Assembly (NCBI GenBank): GCA_913047725.1
Contig: CAJWTH010000002.1
Location: 1-59,919, forward strand
Source: an uncultured Planktomarina sp.
GTDB taxonomy: Bacteria; Pseudomonadota; Alphaproteobacteria; Rhodobacterales; Rhodobacteraceae
DNA: 59,919 nucleotides
Direction of reading: 5' to 3'
Positions 31,113 to 41,226 of the stretch are shown here, in pieces (position 1 is the first letter of the stretch; each line of letters begins with the position of its first letter). The notes beneath the pieces are model-generated. The model did no database searches and was not told where the DNA came from. It worked only from the letters and a program-made list of their open reading frames with translations. The position numbers were made by a program, and so were the translations under genes.

Positions 31113-32666
31113 ATGTCTGATCTTATTGATGACCCGCGTGAGGGTGAAAATGCGCATGAGTTTACTGTTTCTGAGATCTCTGCTGCTGTTAAACGTTCAC
31201 TTGAAGCTGAGTTTGGCCGTATTCGGGTCAAGGGTGAAGTTGGGCGAGTCGTGCTAGCCCGTTCTGGCCACATGTATTTTGACGTCAAGGATGATAGAAA
31301 TTCATTGGCCTGTACAACTTGGAAGGGCCAGGTTCAAAAACTATCAGTATTACCAGAAGAGGGTCTAGAGGTTGTCGTAACAGGTAAAATGACAGCCTTT
31401 GGAGGACAGTCAAAATATAACCTCAACGTTGATGATGTCACAGTTGCAGGTGTTGGCGCACTCATGGCTATGCTGGAAAAACGGAAAATTGCTCTGGAAG
31501 CAGAGGGTTTATTTGATCGAACTAGAAAATATTCTCTGCCTTTTTTACCGGAAGTTATTGGGGTGGTTACCTCCCCAGCGGGCGCTGTAATTCGAGATAT
31601 TTTGCACCGATTACGTGATCGTTTTCCTCGAAAGGTTCTGGTGTGGCCTGTGGCTGTTCAGGGAAGTAACTGCGCCTTTGAAGTTGCTCGTGCGATAGAG
31701 GGATTTAATGCCTTAAAAACAGAAGGAGTACCGCCAAGGCCTGACTTGATTATTGTGGCGCGTGGTGGAGGCTCAATTGAAGATCTTTGGGGCTTTAACG
31801 AAGAAATCGTTGCGCGTGCAGCTTCGGCGTCGACAATACCATTAATATCGGCAATAGGGCATGAAACAGATACTACCCTAATTGATTTTGTATCCGACAT
31901 GCGTGCACCAACGCCCACAGCTGCAGCGGAGTTGGCAGTACCGGTGCGCCTTGAGCTACTCGCAGAAATAAACTCGATGAATGCACGGGCCGCGCAGGCC
32001 TTGGTCAATATAATGGCCCGCCATAGGCAACGATTAGTTGATGTAGCTCGGGCACTGCCGCGACCGGAAAATTTAATAACGCAACCCCAACAGCGGCTAG
32101 ATATTTGGGAAGGTAGACTACCACTGGCTTTGCGTAACTTGATGCAACGTCAACAGCTTAGATTGAGAGAAGCTGCAGCACAAATTAAACCTATTTCGGT
32201 GTCACAGCTGCTTAAAAGTGAAAATCGACAAATGGAAATAATGGGAAACCGCTTACAACCAGCCCTGGTTCGCCAGATTGCCTCAGCCCACCAAACATTA
32301 AACATCGCGGTTGCCAGTCTGAAGGCTACGCCTCTGGTTGATCATACAAAAAGATTACGAAGAGACCTCAATGATAGTGGTTTAGATTTAAGAAAAAACT
32401 TTAACCGTTTGATAATGGAACTTCGAAGTTTATTGGGTGCTGCAGATCGCTTACGTGAAACTCTTGGTTACCGTGAAACTTTGAGGCGAGGATATGCAGT
32501 TGTGCGATCAGATGCGTCGTTAATAACTGGGGTCGCTGACGCAAAACTTGCTAAGACCCTTGAAATTGAATTTATTGATGGTCACCTCCCAGTATATCCC
32601 ACCTCTATTTTGGGCGGTAATAAAGCTAAGAAATTAAAGCCACCAGAGCAAGGCCAGCTATTGTGA
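31113..32666 (+). CDS. xseA: exodeoxyribonuclease VII large subunit
   Basis: FTVSEISAAVKRSLEAEFGRIRVKGEVG OB domain; GVVTSPAGAVIRDIL; ARGGGSIEDLWGFNEE. Confidence 0.95.
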   Translation: MSDLIDDPREGENAHEFTVSEISAAVKRSLEAEFGRIRVKGEVGRVVLARSGHMYFDVKDDRNSLACTTWKGQVQKLSVLPEEGLEVVVTGKMTAFGGQSKYNLNVDDVTVAGVGALMAMLEKRKIALEAEGLFDRTRKYSLPFLPEVIGVVTSPAGAVIRDILHRLRDRFPRKVLVWPVAVQGSNCAFEVARAIEGFNALKTEGVPPRPDLIIVARGGGSIEDLWGFNEEIVARAASASTIPLISAIGHETDTTLIDFVSDMRAPTPTAAAELAVPVRLELLAEINSMNARAAQALVNIMARHRQRLVDVARALPRPENLITQPQQRLDIWEGRLPLALRNLMQRQQLRLREAAAQIKPISVSQLLKSENRQMEIMGNRLQPALVRQIASAHQTLNIAVASLKATPLVDHTKRLRRDLNDSGLDLRKNFNRLIMELRSLLGAADRLRETLGYRETLRRGYAVVRSDASLITGVADAKLAKTLEIEFIDGHLPVYPTSILGGNKAKKLKPPEQGQLL

Positions 32667-32683
32667 GTACTTGGAATATCTAA

Positions 32684-33862
32684 ATGTCTTTTTTTAAAAA
32701 ATTAAAAGCTAAGCTTTTTAAATCGTCGGCGAAGCTGGAAGCTGGCTTGGATGCTATCGTTGATGAAAAGCCAGAATCTGAAACTCAGGTAGTCCTGAAT
32801 AGTAAAAAAACGAGTAGTGGTGATTTAAATCAGAATATTGATGTTGCAGGCCAAGAAAATATTTCCAACTCTGATGCGCCACCGCTGCCTTTTGAGGAAA
32901 TAGAAGAGGTTGAGAATCTTATACCTAGCAGCCCAGGGGTGCCAGTAAGTGAAGAGCCTAATGAGCCGCTTAAAGTTGACACAAAGTCTCTTAATCCCTT
33001 GCCTGAAAAAACTGGTATATTTGCGCGCACCCCACGTCGACTTTTGGATGATGACATGCTGGAGCAGTTAGAGGAATTACTAATATCTTCAGATATGGGG
33101 GTAGATACCGCTGTTCAGATTACCGCCAACTTAGCGGAAGGACGTTTTGGAAAAAAGCTTTCAACGGCAGATATCAAAATGGCATTATCTCAAGAAATTG
33201 TCCGCGTCATGGAACCTGTTTCTCGGCCATTGCCTATCTATGAAAAGACCCCCCAAGTGATACTTGTGGTCGGCGTGAATGGCTCTGGTAAAACGACAAC
33301 CATTGGAAAATTAGCCAGCCAGTTCAAAAAAGCTGGTAAGTCGGTTGTTATAGCTGCTGGGGATACGTTTCGTGCGGCCGCGGTTGAACAACTTAAAGTT
33401 TGGGGAGACCGGGCTGGAGTTCCAGTTTTGACCGCGCCTCAGGGCTCTGACCCTGCCAGCTTAGCGTTTGAGGCCATGACGCAGGCCGAAACTGACGGCG
33501 TGGATTTACTGATGATTGATACGGCGGGTCGTCTACAAAACCGAACGGATTTGATGGAAGAATTAGCTAAAATTGTACGAGTAATAAAAAAGAAAGACCC
33601 AACTGCACCCCACAACACACTTTTAGTTCTGGATGCAACGACCGGTCAAAACACACTGAACCAAGTTGAGGTATTTCAAAAACTGGCGGATGTGTCGGGC
33701 CTCATTATGACTAAATTGGACGGCACAGCGAAGGGTGGTGTACTGGTATCATTAGCTGATAAATTTGCCCTACCAATCCACGCTATTGGTGTTGGTGAGC
33801 AGATTGATGATTTGGACGCATTTGACCCGCAAGATTTTGCCAACGCCCTGACGGGATCATAG
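32684..33862 (+). CDS. ftsY: signal recognition particle receptor FtsY
   Basis: GVNGSGKTTTIGKLA, AAGDTFRAAAVEQL, DTAGR, TKLDGTAKGG. Confidence 0.96.
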   Translation: MSFFKKLKAKLFKSSAKLEAGLDAIVDEKPESETQVVLNSKKTSSGDLNQNIDVAGQENISNSDAPPLPFEEIEEVENLIPSSPGVPVSEEPNEPLKVDTKSLNPLPEKTGIFARTPRRLLDDDMLEQLEELLISSDMGVDTAVQITANLAEGRFGKKLSTADIKMALSQEIVRVMEPVSRPLPIYEKTPQVILVVGVNGSGKTTTIGKLASQFKKAGKSVVIAAGDTFRAAAVEQLKVWGDRAGVPVLTAPQGSDPASLAFEAMTQAETDGVDLLMIDTAGRLQNRTDLMEELAKIVRVIKKKDPTAPHNTLLVLDATTGQNTLNQVEVFQKLADVSGLIMTKLDGTAKGGVLVSLADKFALPIHAIGVGEQIDDLDAFDPQDFANALTGS

Positions 33863-33901
33863 CTTAGAATATGCAAGACGGAATGGAATCTCGTTCAAGG
33901 G

Positions 33902-34138
33902 TCAGGGCCTTGTGTGCAGGGGCCCGACAAGTGGCTTTCTGGCAGTTGTTTCATTTGGATTAATACTACTAACCACAAGGCTGAATAAGGTCAGTGAGGC
34001 AGTAATTTTACATGAGACCTCAATTATATTTGCCGCACTAATTGGCTAACTTTTCCAAAAGACCGGGTGGCACTAAATAGATTGATAATGATGGCTTTGA
34101 TTGCACTAGGCGCTGTGATAGTTGAATTTCTAGATTAA
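33902..34138 (+). pseudogene. decayed EamA/DMT transporter C-terminus
   Basis: Frame 1: GFLAVVSFGLILLTTRLNKVSEAVILHETSIIFAALIG*; continuation in another frame LIMMALIALGAVIVEFLD*. EamA-like C-terminus broken by a stop and frameshift. Confidence 0.75.
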
Positions 34139-34155
34139 AAAAAGGACTACACACC

Positions 34156-34755
34156 ATGTCTGATGATAAATTGCCTAAATGGGTTAAGCCGTCGCTGGAG
34201 TTTGGTCCAATTGTGGCATTCTTTATTGCCTATATGAAAATGAAAGATAGCTTCTACAGTATTGGGGGAAATGACTATCAGGGTTTCATCATTGTCACCC
34301 TATTTTTTATTCCGTTACTTTTGATTTCAACTGTTGTTTTATGGTGGCTCACTGGAAAAATATCACCAATGCAAATTATTACTGCAGTTTTAGTGACAGT
34401 TTTTGGCGGATTAACGGTTTGGTTCAATGATGACCGTTTCATTAAAATGAAACCTACTATTATTTACCTTTTATTTGGTGGAATTTTGGGTTTTGGACTT
34501 ATAAGAGGACAATCTTATCTACGGTTAGTCATGCAAGAAATGCTACCGCTGCGAGACGAAGGCTGGATGTTGCTCACCCGCCGATTTGCACTTTTTTTCT
34601 TTGGATTGGCATTATTAAATGAGGCGATATGGAGGTCTTTTTCAACGGAGATTTGGGTGTATTTCAAGACCTTTGGTCTCACGGCAGCACTGTTTGCATT
34701 TCTTCTTATGCAGGGACGACTACTAAGTAAATTTGCAAGCGATAAAAAAGAGTAA
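34156..34755 (+). CDS. inner membrane-spanning protein YciB / septation protein A
   Basis: LEFGPIVAFFIAY; FGGLTVWFNDDRFIKMKPTIIYLLFG; LALLNEAIWRSFSTEIWVYFKTFG. Confidence 0.9.
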   Translation: MSDDKLPKWVKPSLEFGPIVAFFIAYMKMKDSFYSIGGNDYQGFIIVTLFFIPLLLISTVVLWWLTGKISPMQIITAVLVTVFGGLTVWFNDDRFIKMKPTIIYLLFGGILGFGLIRGQSYLRLVMQEMLPLRDEGWMLLTRRFALFFFGLALLNEAIWRSFSTEIWVYFKTFGLTAALFAFLLMQGRLLSKFASDKKE

Positions 34756-35038
34756 TATTAATGTAAATTTTTCAAGTTTAGTTTTAACTAAAAGCCTAGT
34801 GCAGTGAAAACACCCTTGGCGCCAATTTTTAAGCCATGCATTTTTCTGTTTTTTTGTACATTTGATCTAGCCTCTGTCTTTTAAATCAGGTTGTATGTAG
34901 CACTTAGGGATAAATAATTTTGATTAGGTTCTTGAATTCCTTATAGGCGAACTAAATATTTAAAAAGTCGTTGAACTCTATACTACCAATCTCCATAATA
35001 TCGGAGAAGGCCCGCACCTAATAGAAGGGGAAATTGCC

Positions 35039-36142
35039 GTGAATATTCATTCAAAAGATGTGGATGCTTCGCTGACTAGAGCCGATGCAGAAAGAGCACT
35101 TACTATTCTGCGACGCTGGGCTAGTACAGCAACTAAAAAAGAGCTGCATGAGATTGATACTTTGAGAGAGAGCCCTCTGCCTGGGCATTTATTGAATGTT
35201 TACCCCGATTTGAAGCGATCTTATCCAAAAGATTTTGTAGCTGATCAAGGTTATAAAGATAGCTTGCCTGACCTGCAAAATGGCTCCTCCTCTTTGATAC
35301 GGGGGGCAAAGCAGCATATCCAACATGTAGGAATTTCAAATTTTCGGTTGCCAATCAATTTTCAGACGCGAGATGGCAGTTCGCTGCAACTGGAGACCTC
35401 AGTGACTGGTACGGTTTCGCTTGATGCAGATAAAAAAGGGATAAACATGTCACGCATCATGCGTACATTTTATCGGCAAGCTGAAAAGACTTTCAGCTTT
35501 GATGTTATCGAGCGAGCATTAGATGATTATAAGACTGACCTTGAAAGTTTTGACGCCCGAATTCAAATGCGCTTTTCGTTTCCACTGAAAGTAAGAAGTT
35601 TGCGCAGTGAGTTGAGCGGCTACCAGTATTATGAATTAGCGCTGGAACTAGTTGAAATTGATGGGCAGCGCCAAAAAATTGTTCACTTAGATTATGTATA
35701 TTCGTCCACCTGCCCATGCTCACTTGAGTTATCTGAACACGCTCGCTCTGAGCGTGGTCAGCTAGCAACTCCGCATTCTCAACGCTCCGTTGCCAGAATA
35801 TCGGTCGTAGTTAATCTGGAGACTGACTGCCTATGGTTTGAGGATTTAATTGATCTTTGTCGCAAGGCAGTTCCAACTGAAACTCAGGTTATGGTCAAAC
35901 GTGAGGATGAACAGGCATTTGCAGAACTCAACGCTGCTAATCCAATTTTTGTGGAAGATGCCGCACGCTTATTTTACGAGCAGCTTCAGCAGGATCCAAG
36001 GGTTGGTGACTTTCGGGTAATTGCCAGCCACCAGGAAAGTTTACACAGTCACGACGCTATTTCCGTGTTGACGCAAGGTACAACTTTCGCGCAAAACAGC
36101 TTAGATCCACGCACCTTTGACAGCTTATTTCATGTTGGCTGA
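35039..36142 (+). CDS. folE2: GTP cyclohydrolase FolE2 (type IB)
   Basis: HVGISNFRLPINF, GINMSRIMR, YSSTCPCSLELSEHA, TPHSQRS. Confidence 0.92.
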   Translation: MNIHSKDVDASLTRADAERALTILRRWASTATKKELHEIDTLRESPLPGHLLNVYPDLKRSYPKDFVADQGYKDSLPDLQNGSSSLIRGAKQHIQHVGISNFRLPINFQTRDGSSLQLETSVTGTVSLDADKKGINMSRIMRTFYRQAEKTFSFDVIERALDDYKTDLESFDARIQMRFSFPLKVRSLRSELSGYQYYELALELVEIDGQRQKIVHLDYVYSSTCPCSLELSEHARSERGQLATPHSQRSVARISVVVNLETDCLWFEDLIDLCRKAVPTETQVMVKREDEQAFAELNAANPIFVEDAARLFYEQLQQDPRVGDFRVIASHQESLHSHDAISVLTQGTTFAQNSLDPRTFDSLFHVG

Positions 36143-36182
36143 TTGCTTGACTTAATCCCAATTCAGCGCCAACGCTGGCGCC

Positions 36183-37631
36183 ATGTTTGATGTACGTCCT
36201 GTTTTTAATGTAATCGGAATGTTGGTGAGTTTCCTCGGCCTCACCATGCTTTTTCCGTTACTATTAGACTTTTCGCGCGGTAATGGGCATTCGGGTGCAT
36301 TCTTTGAATCATTTTTAATCACCGTACTCATGGGTGGTATGGTGTATTTGGCTACCCGACGTCAAAAAGCTAGTGGCCTTTCCCTTCAACAAACTTTCTT
36401 ACTTACAACAGGGGTTTGGGTGGCCTTACCAATTTTTGGTGCCTTGCCTTTTGTTTTAGGTGCTACCGATGCCAGCTACACAGATGCATTTTTTGAAGCG
36501 ATGTCAGGACTTACTACTACAGGGGCCACCGTCTTTACTGGCTTAGATTATTTGCCAGATGGTCTACTTTTATGGCGCTCTATTTTGCAGTGGATAGGTG
36601 GTATTGGGATAATTGTGGTTGCGATGGTATTCCTACCAGAGTTGCGAGTTGGTGGCATGCAAATCTTTCGATCAGAGGGCTTTGATACTTCTGGAAAAAT
36701 TTTACCGCGCGCTACAGAAATTGCCGCTCAGATTGCTTGGCTTTATATTGGACTGACGGGTGCGTGTGCGTTTGTTTACTTGGCGTCTGGAATGCGCACT
36801 TTTGATGCTGTTTTACACTCTATGACAACAATCGCTACTGGTGGATTTTCCTCCTATGACGCATCTTTTGTAAGGTTTGGAGCAACGACAGAGTACGCAG
36901 GCACTGTTTTTATGTGTTTAGCCGCTTTACCATTTGTACGCTATGTCCAGCTTATAAATGGGCAACCCTTGTCTGTTTTTAAAGATACACAGGTGCGCAT
37001 GTTCTTTATAATACTAATATTTTTAGTAGCCTTTCTGACTTTGGTTTTATGGCAAGATAGCTCTTTAACTGGTGAACTTGGATTTCGTAAAGCGCTGTTT
37101 AATGTGGTCTCAATTGTGACTGGTACTGGCTACGTGAGTGCAGATTATGGCACCTGGGGGTCGGCCGCTATAGTAGTCTTTTTTTATGCTGGCCTAGTTG
37201 GAGGTTGTGCTGGCTCTACTTCTTGCTCAGTAAAAGTCTTCCGTTATCAACTATTGTTTTCAGCAATTCGGATGCAACTGCGTAAAATTAACAGTCCAAA
37301 CGGCGTGTTTAACTTGCGATATCAGGGGCGTCTTGTTGGATTGGATATTGTAAATTCTGTCATTTCATTTTTTGTGATTTTTTTTGTGACACTAGGGGTC
37401 TCGGCTATGGCCTTGGTATTCACTGGTCTGGATACATTGACAGCGCTCTCTGGGGCCGCAGCCGCTTTGGGAAATATCGGACCTGGTTTGGGTGAAATAA
37501 TAGGGCCAACGGGAAATTATAGTAGTATAAGTGGAGCTGCTAAATGGATCTTAGCAATAACTATGCTGCTTGGGCGGCTCGAATTGCTCGCGGTTTATGC
37601 TCTATTTACAATTAGATTTTGGAGAAATTGA
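36183..37631 (+). CDS. TrkH family potassium uptake protein
   Basis: Polytopic; MSGLTTTGATVFTGLD, MTTIATGGFSSYDASF, GCAGSTSCSVKVFR, AAALGNIGPGLG selectivity loops. Confidence 0.92.
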   Translation: MFDVRPVFNVIGMLVSFLGLTMLFPLLLDFSRGNGHSGAFFESFLITVLMGGMVYLATRRQKASGLSLQQTFLLTTGVWVALPIFGALPFVLGATDASYTDAFFEAMSGLTTTGATVFTGLDYLPDGLLLWRSILQWIGGIGIIVVAMVFLPELRVGGMQIFRSEGFDTSGKILPRATEIAAQIAWLYIGLTGACAFVYLASGMRTFDAVLHSMTTIATGGFSSYDASFVRFGATTEYAGTVFMCLAALPFVRYVQLINGQPLSVFKDTQVRMFFIILIFLVAFLTLVLWQDSSLTGELGFRKALFNVVSIVTGTGYVSADYGTWGSAAIVVFFYAGLVGGCAGSTSCSVKVFRYQLLFSAIRMQLRKINSPNGVFNLRYQGRLVGLDIVNSVISFFVIFFVTLGVSAMALVFTGLDTLTALSGAAAALGNIGPGLGEIIGPTGNYSSISGAAKWILAITMLLGRLELLAVYALFTIRFWRN

Positions 37632-39217
37632 TGCCTGATAAAAAATCGCTAGGCGCTCAAATTTCGTATAACTTGAGGGCACGAGGCGTAGATGTAATTT
37701 TTGGCATTCCTGGTGTTCATAATCAGGAGATGTACCGAGGTATTGAGGAAGCTGGAATTCGACATATTTTAGCTCGTCATGAGCAGGGTGCTGGATTCAT
37801 GGCAGACGGTTACGCAAGGGCATGTGGTAAACCGGGGGTTGCATACGTTATTACTGGCCCAGGCCTCTGTAATATTATGACGCCAATGGGCCAAGCCTAT
37901 TCTGATTCTATCCCTGTCCTGGTTTTATCAAGCTGCTTGGATGAGACGGCTATGCGTCGAGGGCAATTACATCAGATGTTGGACCAAGAAACAGCCGCTG
38001 GCTGTGTTTGTGATTGGTCTTATCAGGCAAATAATGCTCAGGCTGCTTATGGATTGATCGAACGCGCGTTTATGGAATTCAAAGCTCAACGCCCACGCAG
38101 CAAGCATATCCAAATACCGATAAACCTTTTAGAAGAAAAAACTAGCAGCCCTCCCAAACAAATATGTACGGTAGTTCAGGATTCTGATGTGGCGCATCCG
38201 AATATTAAATTACTAGCCAAAGTACTAGCTGAGGCTAGAAACCCACTTTTTATAATTGGTGGTGGAGCTGCTCAGGCACAGACTGAATTAGCTCAGGTGT
38301 TAAGTACCTGTGGCGCTGCGTGCTTTGAAACCTATGCTGGTCGAGGTGTCGTTCCTTGGGACTATCCATTGAATTATGGGGCAGCCTTAGCAAGGCCTAG
38401 CTCGCGACAAATTATGTCACAAGCAGACTGCATTGTTGCCATTGGTACGGAACTGGCTGAGGTAGATCTGTGGCGCAATGAATTGGGACACTCCTGTCCT
38501 CTTTATCGCATTGATATCGACCCTGAGTGCTTGAGTGATGAGCATCGTGCGGATGTGGTAATTAAGGCGCGTGCAAATATTGCTATGATTGGCTTGCTTA
38601 AAGCTATGTCAATTTCTGTTTCTGATTGGGCCGCCGCAAGCGTGGAGAGCCAGAAACTTTTATGGCGTTCTGAAACTGAGGCAGAGCGTTCAGGGATCAT
38701 CGCCATTGTGGATGCTTTACGGGCGGTAGTGCCAGAGGATACCATGATCTACTCTGATATGACTCAACTAGCATATGTTGCTAAGGAAGTTTGGCCAATG
38801 ACCCGACCTGGGCATTGGCATCATCCGTCTGGTTTCGGTACTTTAGGATATGCGTTGCCAGCGGCCATTGGAGGCGCAGTAGCGCGGCCTAATCACCCCA
38901 CAATGGCAATTGCTGGGGACTATGGCTTTCAGTACACAGTTCAGGAACTGGGGACCGCTGTTGAATTAAAACAGCCATTACCAATTATTGTGTGGGACAA
39001 TGGCAAACTTAAAGAAATTGAAGATAGCATGCGAAGGGCGCAAATAGCTCCAAATGCAGTGACTGCTAAAAACCCTGATTTTGTTCAATTAGCTCTCGCG
39101 TACGGTGCATACGCTGCTGCACCCAAAACTCTGGACGAAATGCAAAGAGTAGTGCTTGACGCGTTTTCGTCAGATAGGCCAATGTTAATCCATATTACAC
39201 CAGAGATCTTATCTTAA
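37631..39217 (+). CDS. thiamine-diphosphate-dependent enzyme (acetolactate synthase fold; possibly 5-guanidino-2-oxopentanoate decarboxylase)
   Basis: GIPGVHNQEMYRGIEEAGIRHILARHEQGAGFMADGYARA; GDYGFQYTVQELGTAVELKQPLPIIVWDNGKLKEI. Fold certain, substrate tentative. Confidence 0.8.
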   Translation: MPDKKSLGAQISYNLRARGVDVIFGIPGVHNQEMYRGIEEAGIRHILARHEQGAGFMADGYARACGKPGVAYVITGPGLCNIMTPMGQAYSDSIPVLVLSSCLDETAMRRGQLHQMLDQETAAGCVCDWSYQANNAQAAYGLIERAFMEFKAQRPRSKHIQIPINLLEEKTSSPPKQICTVVQDSDVAHPNIKLLAKVLAEARNPLFIIGGGAAQAQTELAQVLSTCGAACFETYAGRGVVPWDYPLNYGAALARPSSRQIMSQADCIVAIGTELAEVDLWRNELGHSCPLYRIDIDPECLSDEHRADVVIKARANIAMIGLLKAMSISVSDWAAASVESQKLLWRSETEAERSGIIAIVDALRAVVPEDTMIYSDMTQLAYVAKEVWPMTRPGHWHHPSGFGTLGYALPAAIGGAVARPNHPTMAIAGDYGFQYTVQELGTAVELKQPLPIIVWDNGKLKEIEDSMRRAQIAPNAVTAKNPDFVQLALAYGAYAAAPKTLDEMQRVVLDAFSSDRPMLIHITPEILS

Positions 39218-39283
39218 TATTAGAAGCAGTGCATTAATATCAGAAGACTTGGATAATTGATAATTTGCCAAATTTGAATTCCT

Positions 39284-41062
39284 CTATTCCCAACACGTTA
39301 TAAGTGCGATCGTATTTTTGGCCGCATCTGATAGGCTAATGAGGTCTGGATGGGGTTTGTCCTCTGTTAAAGAAATTGATATATTTGCCTCATTAAGAAG
39401 AGAAGAAATCAAATTCCAATTTGCAGAAAAATTAACATTATTTGGCAATTGTCTTTCGGTTTCTGCACTTTTTGGAAGTAAAATACCTATAACGTTCCCG
39501 CCGCTGTCATAGATTGGACCACCGGCGTCACCCGGCAATGTGTCTATTTGTAGGCGAGAAATTTTGTCATTACCGCTAAGGTCTCCTAATTCTTGCAAGA
39601 GGCCGCGTGTCAGTGTTGGAGCCCCTAATGAGCCACCAAAAGAATAGCCTCCGGCTGTAATCCGACGCGGCGCTTTTAGTGGTCCTAATTGGAAGGACGT
39701 AATTCCTGGGGGTGAAATTTTTTCCATAGGAGTGAGTACTGCGAGATGTGAGTTGAAAGCCTTCACCTTAGCTTGAGTTCCAAACCCCAACTCTATGGAA
39801 CCACAAAGTTCTAAATCTCGATTGGCTGTTAAGACCACGCCTTCTGCATTTAAGAAGACGCCAGAGCGCGCAAAAATAGGCTGACGAATTTTTAGTCCAG
39901 ATATTAAATCTTTTGGTAGAAGTCCGGTCTCGAAGAATTCGGCTTCGGGGAGGACGCCTCCAAGGCTACCAAAGCTATCGAATATTTGTGCTTTTAGTCG
40001 GAGCCTCCGTGCTTCGTCTTCAGAGGGCCAAACTAAAATTGCACCCTTTATCTTACCATCGATCAATTTTGCAAAACCAGTTGTGAAAAGTTCGTTGTTC
40101 GATGTCTCGATACTAAAGCCTGCCTCACCTAAGTTCAGTATTCCTCCCTTTGGAACTATGTCTAAAGTTTGGATCACCTCAAATAAAGCTTTCAAGCGCG
40201 TGGCATCACCCGCTTGGCTTATCAATATAATTTGAGTGTTACTATTATCAGTGGCCTCAAAGCGGACAAAAGGCGCTTCGTATTTTGCTGGTCCCAAAAT
40301 TCCCCTTGGGACCAAAAGCGTAATGCCAGCTCTCAAATTAGATATTTGTACCAAATTGAGTTTGCTAATTACTGAAGTATATTTATTAAGGAGTAAACTG
40401 CGTTCAGCCGGAGCCATAAAACCGGTGTGTGGGTACCTATTTTTAATTTGCCAGTCTAGCATTGCCTGTCGGGTTTCAGGCCCGTAAAGCCCATCAATTG
40501 CGCCCTGATAATGGTTGGCCCACGCTAGTGCTCTCTGCAGATATTTTTTTTCATCAAAGGTAAGAGCGTTCTCGGAGATTTTTGTAATTTCTAATTTTTC
40601 TGCGTCACTTAACTCTAACTCTGTAGCAGTTTCTGTGGCAATCGCTATTTCTGTAACAACTTGAGTAGTGGTCTCTATCTCTGCCTGATTTAATGATTGC
40701 TCAGCTATTAATTGTGGGCTGCTAGTTCGGGGCGTATAAAATTGGCTACCATAGGTAACTCTACGAGCAACAAAGCTATCAGGCGGAATTAACCCTTTTT
40801 CCTTAAATTCTGCTAATAAGGCATCAGCAATATGTGATTTGTATGGCCCAAGGGTAATCCCAAACCATCCACCTTCAATTTCAAATCCAACAACGTTCGA
40901 AATTTTCGTTCTATATACTTTGATACGGTTCATTGCAGATTTGAGATCAGGTCGAGCCTCGACTTGAATCCAAACATATTGATCAGGGGCGAGTTGCCCT
41001 ATCGCTGAGTGTCCCCAAACAAGAAAAATAAAAATAGCTAAATGGTGGATGGCCCGTTGCAT
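39284..41062 (-). CDS. exported protein with SPOR-like, peptidoglycan-binding and degenerate trypsin-like domains
   Basis: Signal peptide; YLQRALAWANHYQGAIDGLYGPETRQAMLDWQ PG_binding_1; C-terminal LPGDAGGPIYDSGGNVIGI trypsin-fold motif with Ser replaced by Ala. Confidence 0.75.
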   Translation of the reverse strand: MQRAIHHLAIFIFLVWGHSAIGQLAPDQYVWIQVEARPDLKSAMNRIKVYRTKISNVVGFEIEGGWFGITLGPYKSHIADALLAEFKEKGLIPPDSFVARRVTYGSQFYTPRTSSPQLIAEQSLNQAEIETTTQVVTEIAIATETATELELSDAEKLEITKISENALTFDEKKYLQRALAWANHYQGAIDGLYGPETRQAMLDWQIKNRYPHTGFMAPAERSLLLNKYTSVISKLNLVQISNLRAGITLLVPRGILGPAKYEAPFVRFEATDNSNTQIILISQAGDATRLKALFEVIQTLDIVPKGGILNLGEAGFSIETSNNELFTTGFAKLIDGKIKGAILVWPSEDEARRLRLKAQIFDSFGSLGGVLPEAEFFETGLLPKDLISGLKIRQPIFARSGVFLNAEGVVLTANRDLELCGSIELGFGTQAKVKAFNSHLAVLTPMEKISPPGITSFQLGPLKAPRRITAGGYSFGGSLGAPTLTRGLLQELGDLSGNDKISRLQIDTLPGDAGGPIYDSGGNVIGILLPKSAETERQLPNNVNFSANWNLISSLLNEANISISLTEDKPHPDLISLSDAAKNTIALITCWE

Positions 41063-41226
41063 TTATTTGCCCTTGCAAGAATTTGTACTGTTATTTGTCT
41101 GTTTGAGTGTCAAATCAAGGTGACTTTGTAAACTTTTCTGAGATGGGTAGATTTAGCACTGGCGGATTGATTGACGCTGACATGCGCAAAGCCTATTCAG
41201 GCATTATGCCACCAGCCGAGGATTAC

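Noticed and set aside
34756-35038. Intergenic minus-strand fragment MHGLKIGAKGVFTALGF* considered as another gene relic
   Set aside because: Only 17 residues and no confident family assignment.
41107-41226. 40-aa N-terminal extension of GlyQ in the ORF track
   Set aside because: Canonical GlyQ starts at [10 protein letters not shown] (41227); the extension is probably 5' UTR that happens to be open.
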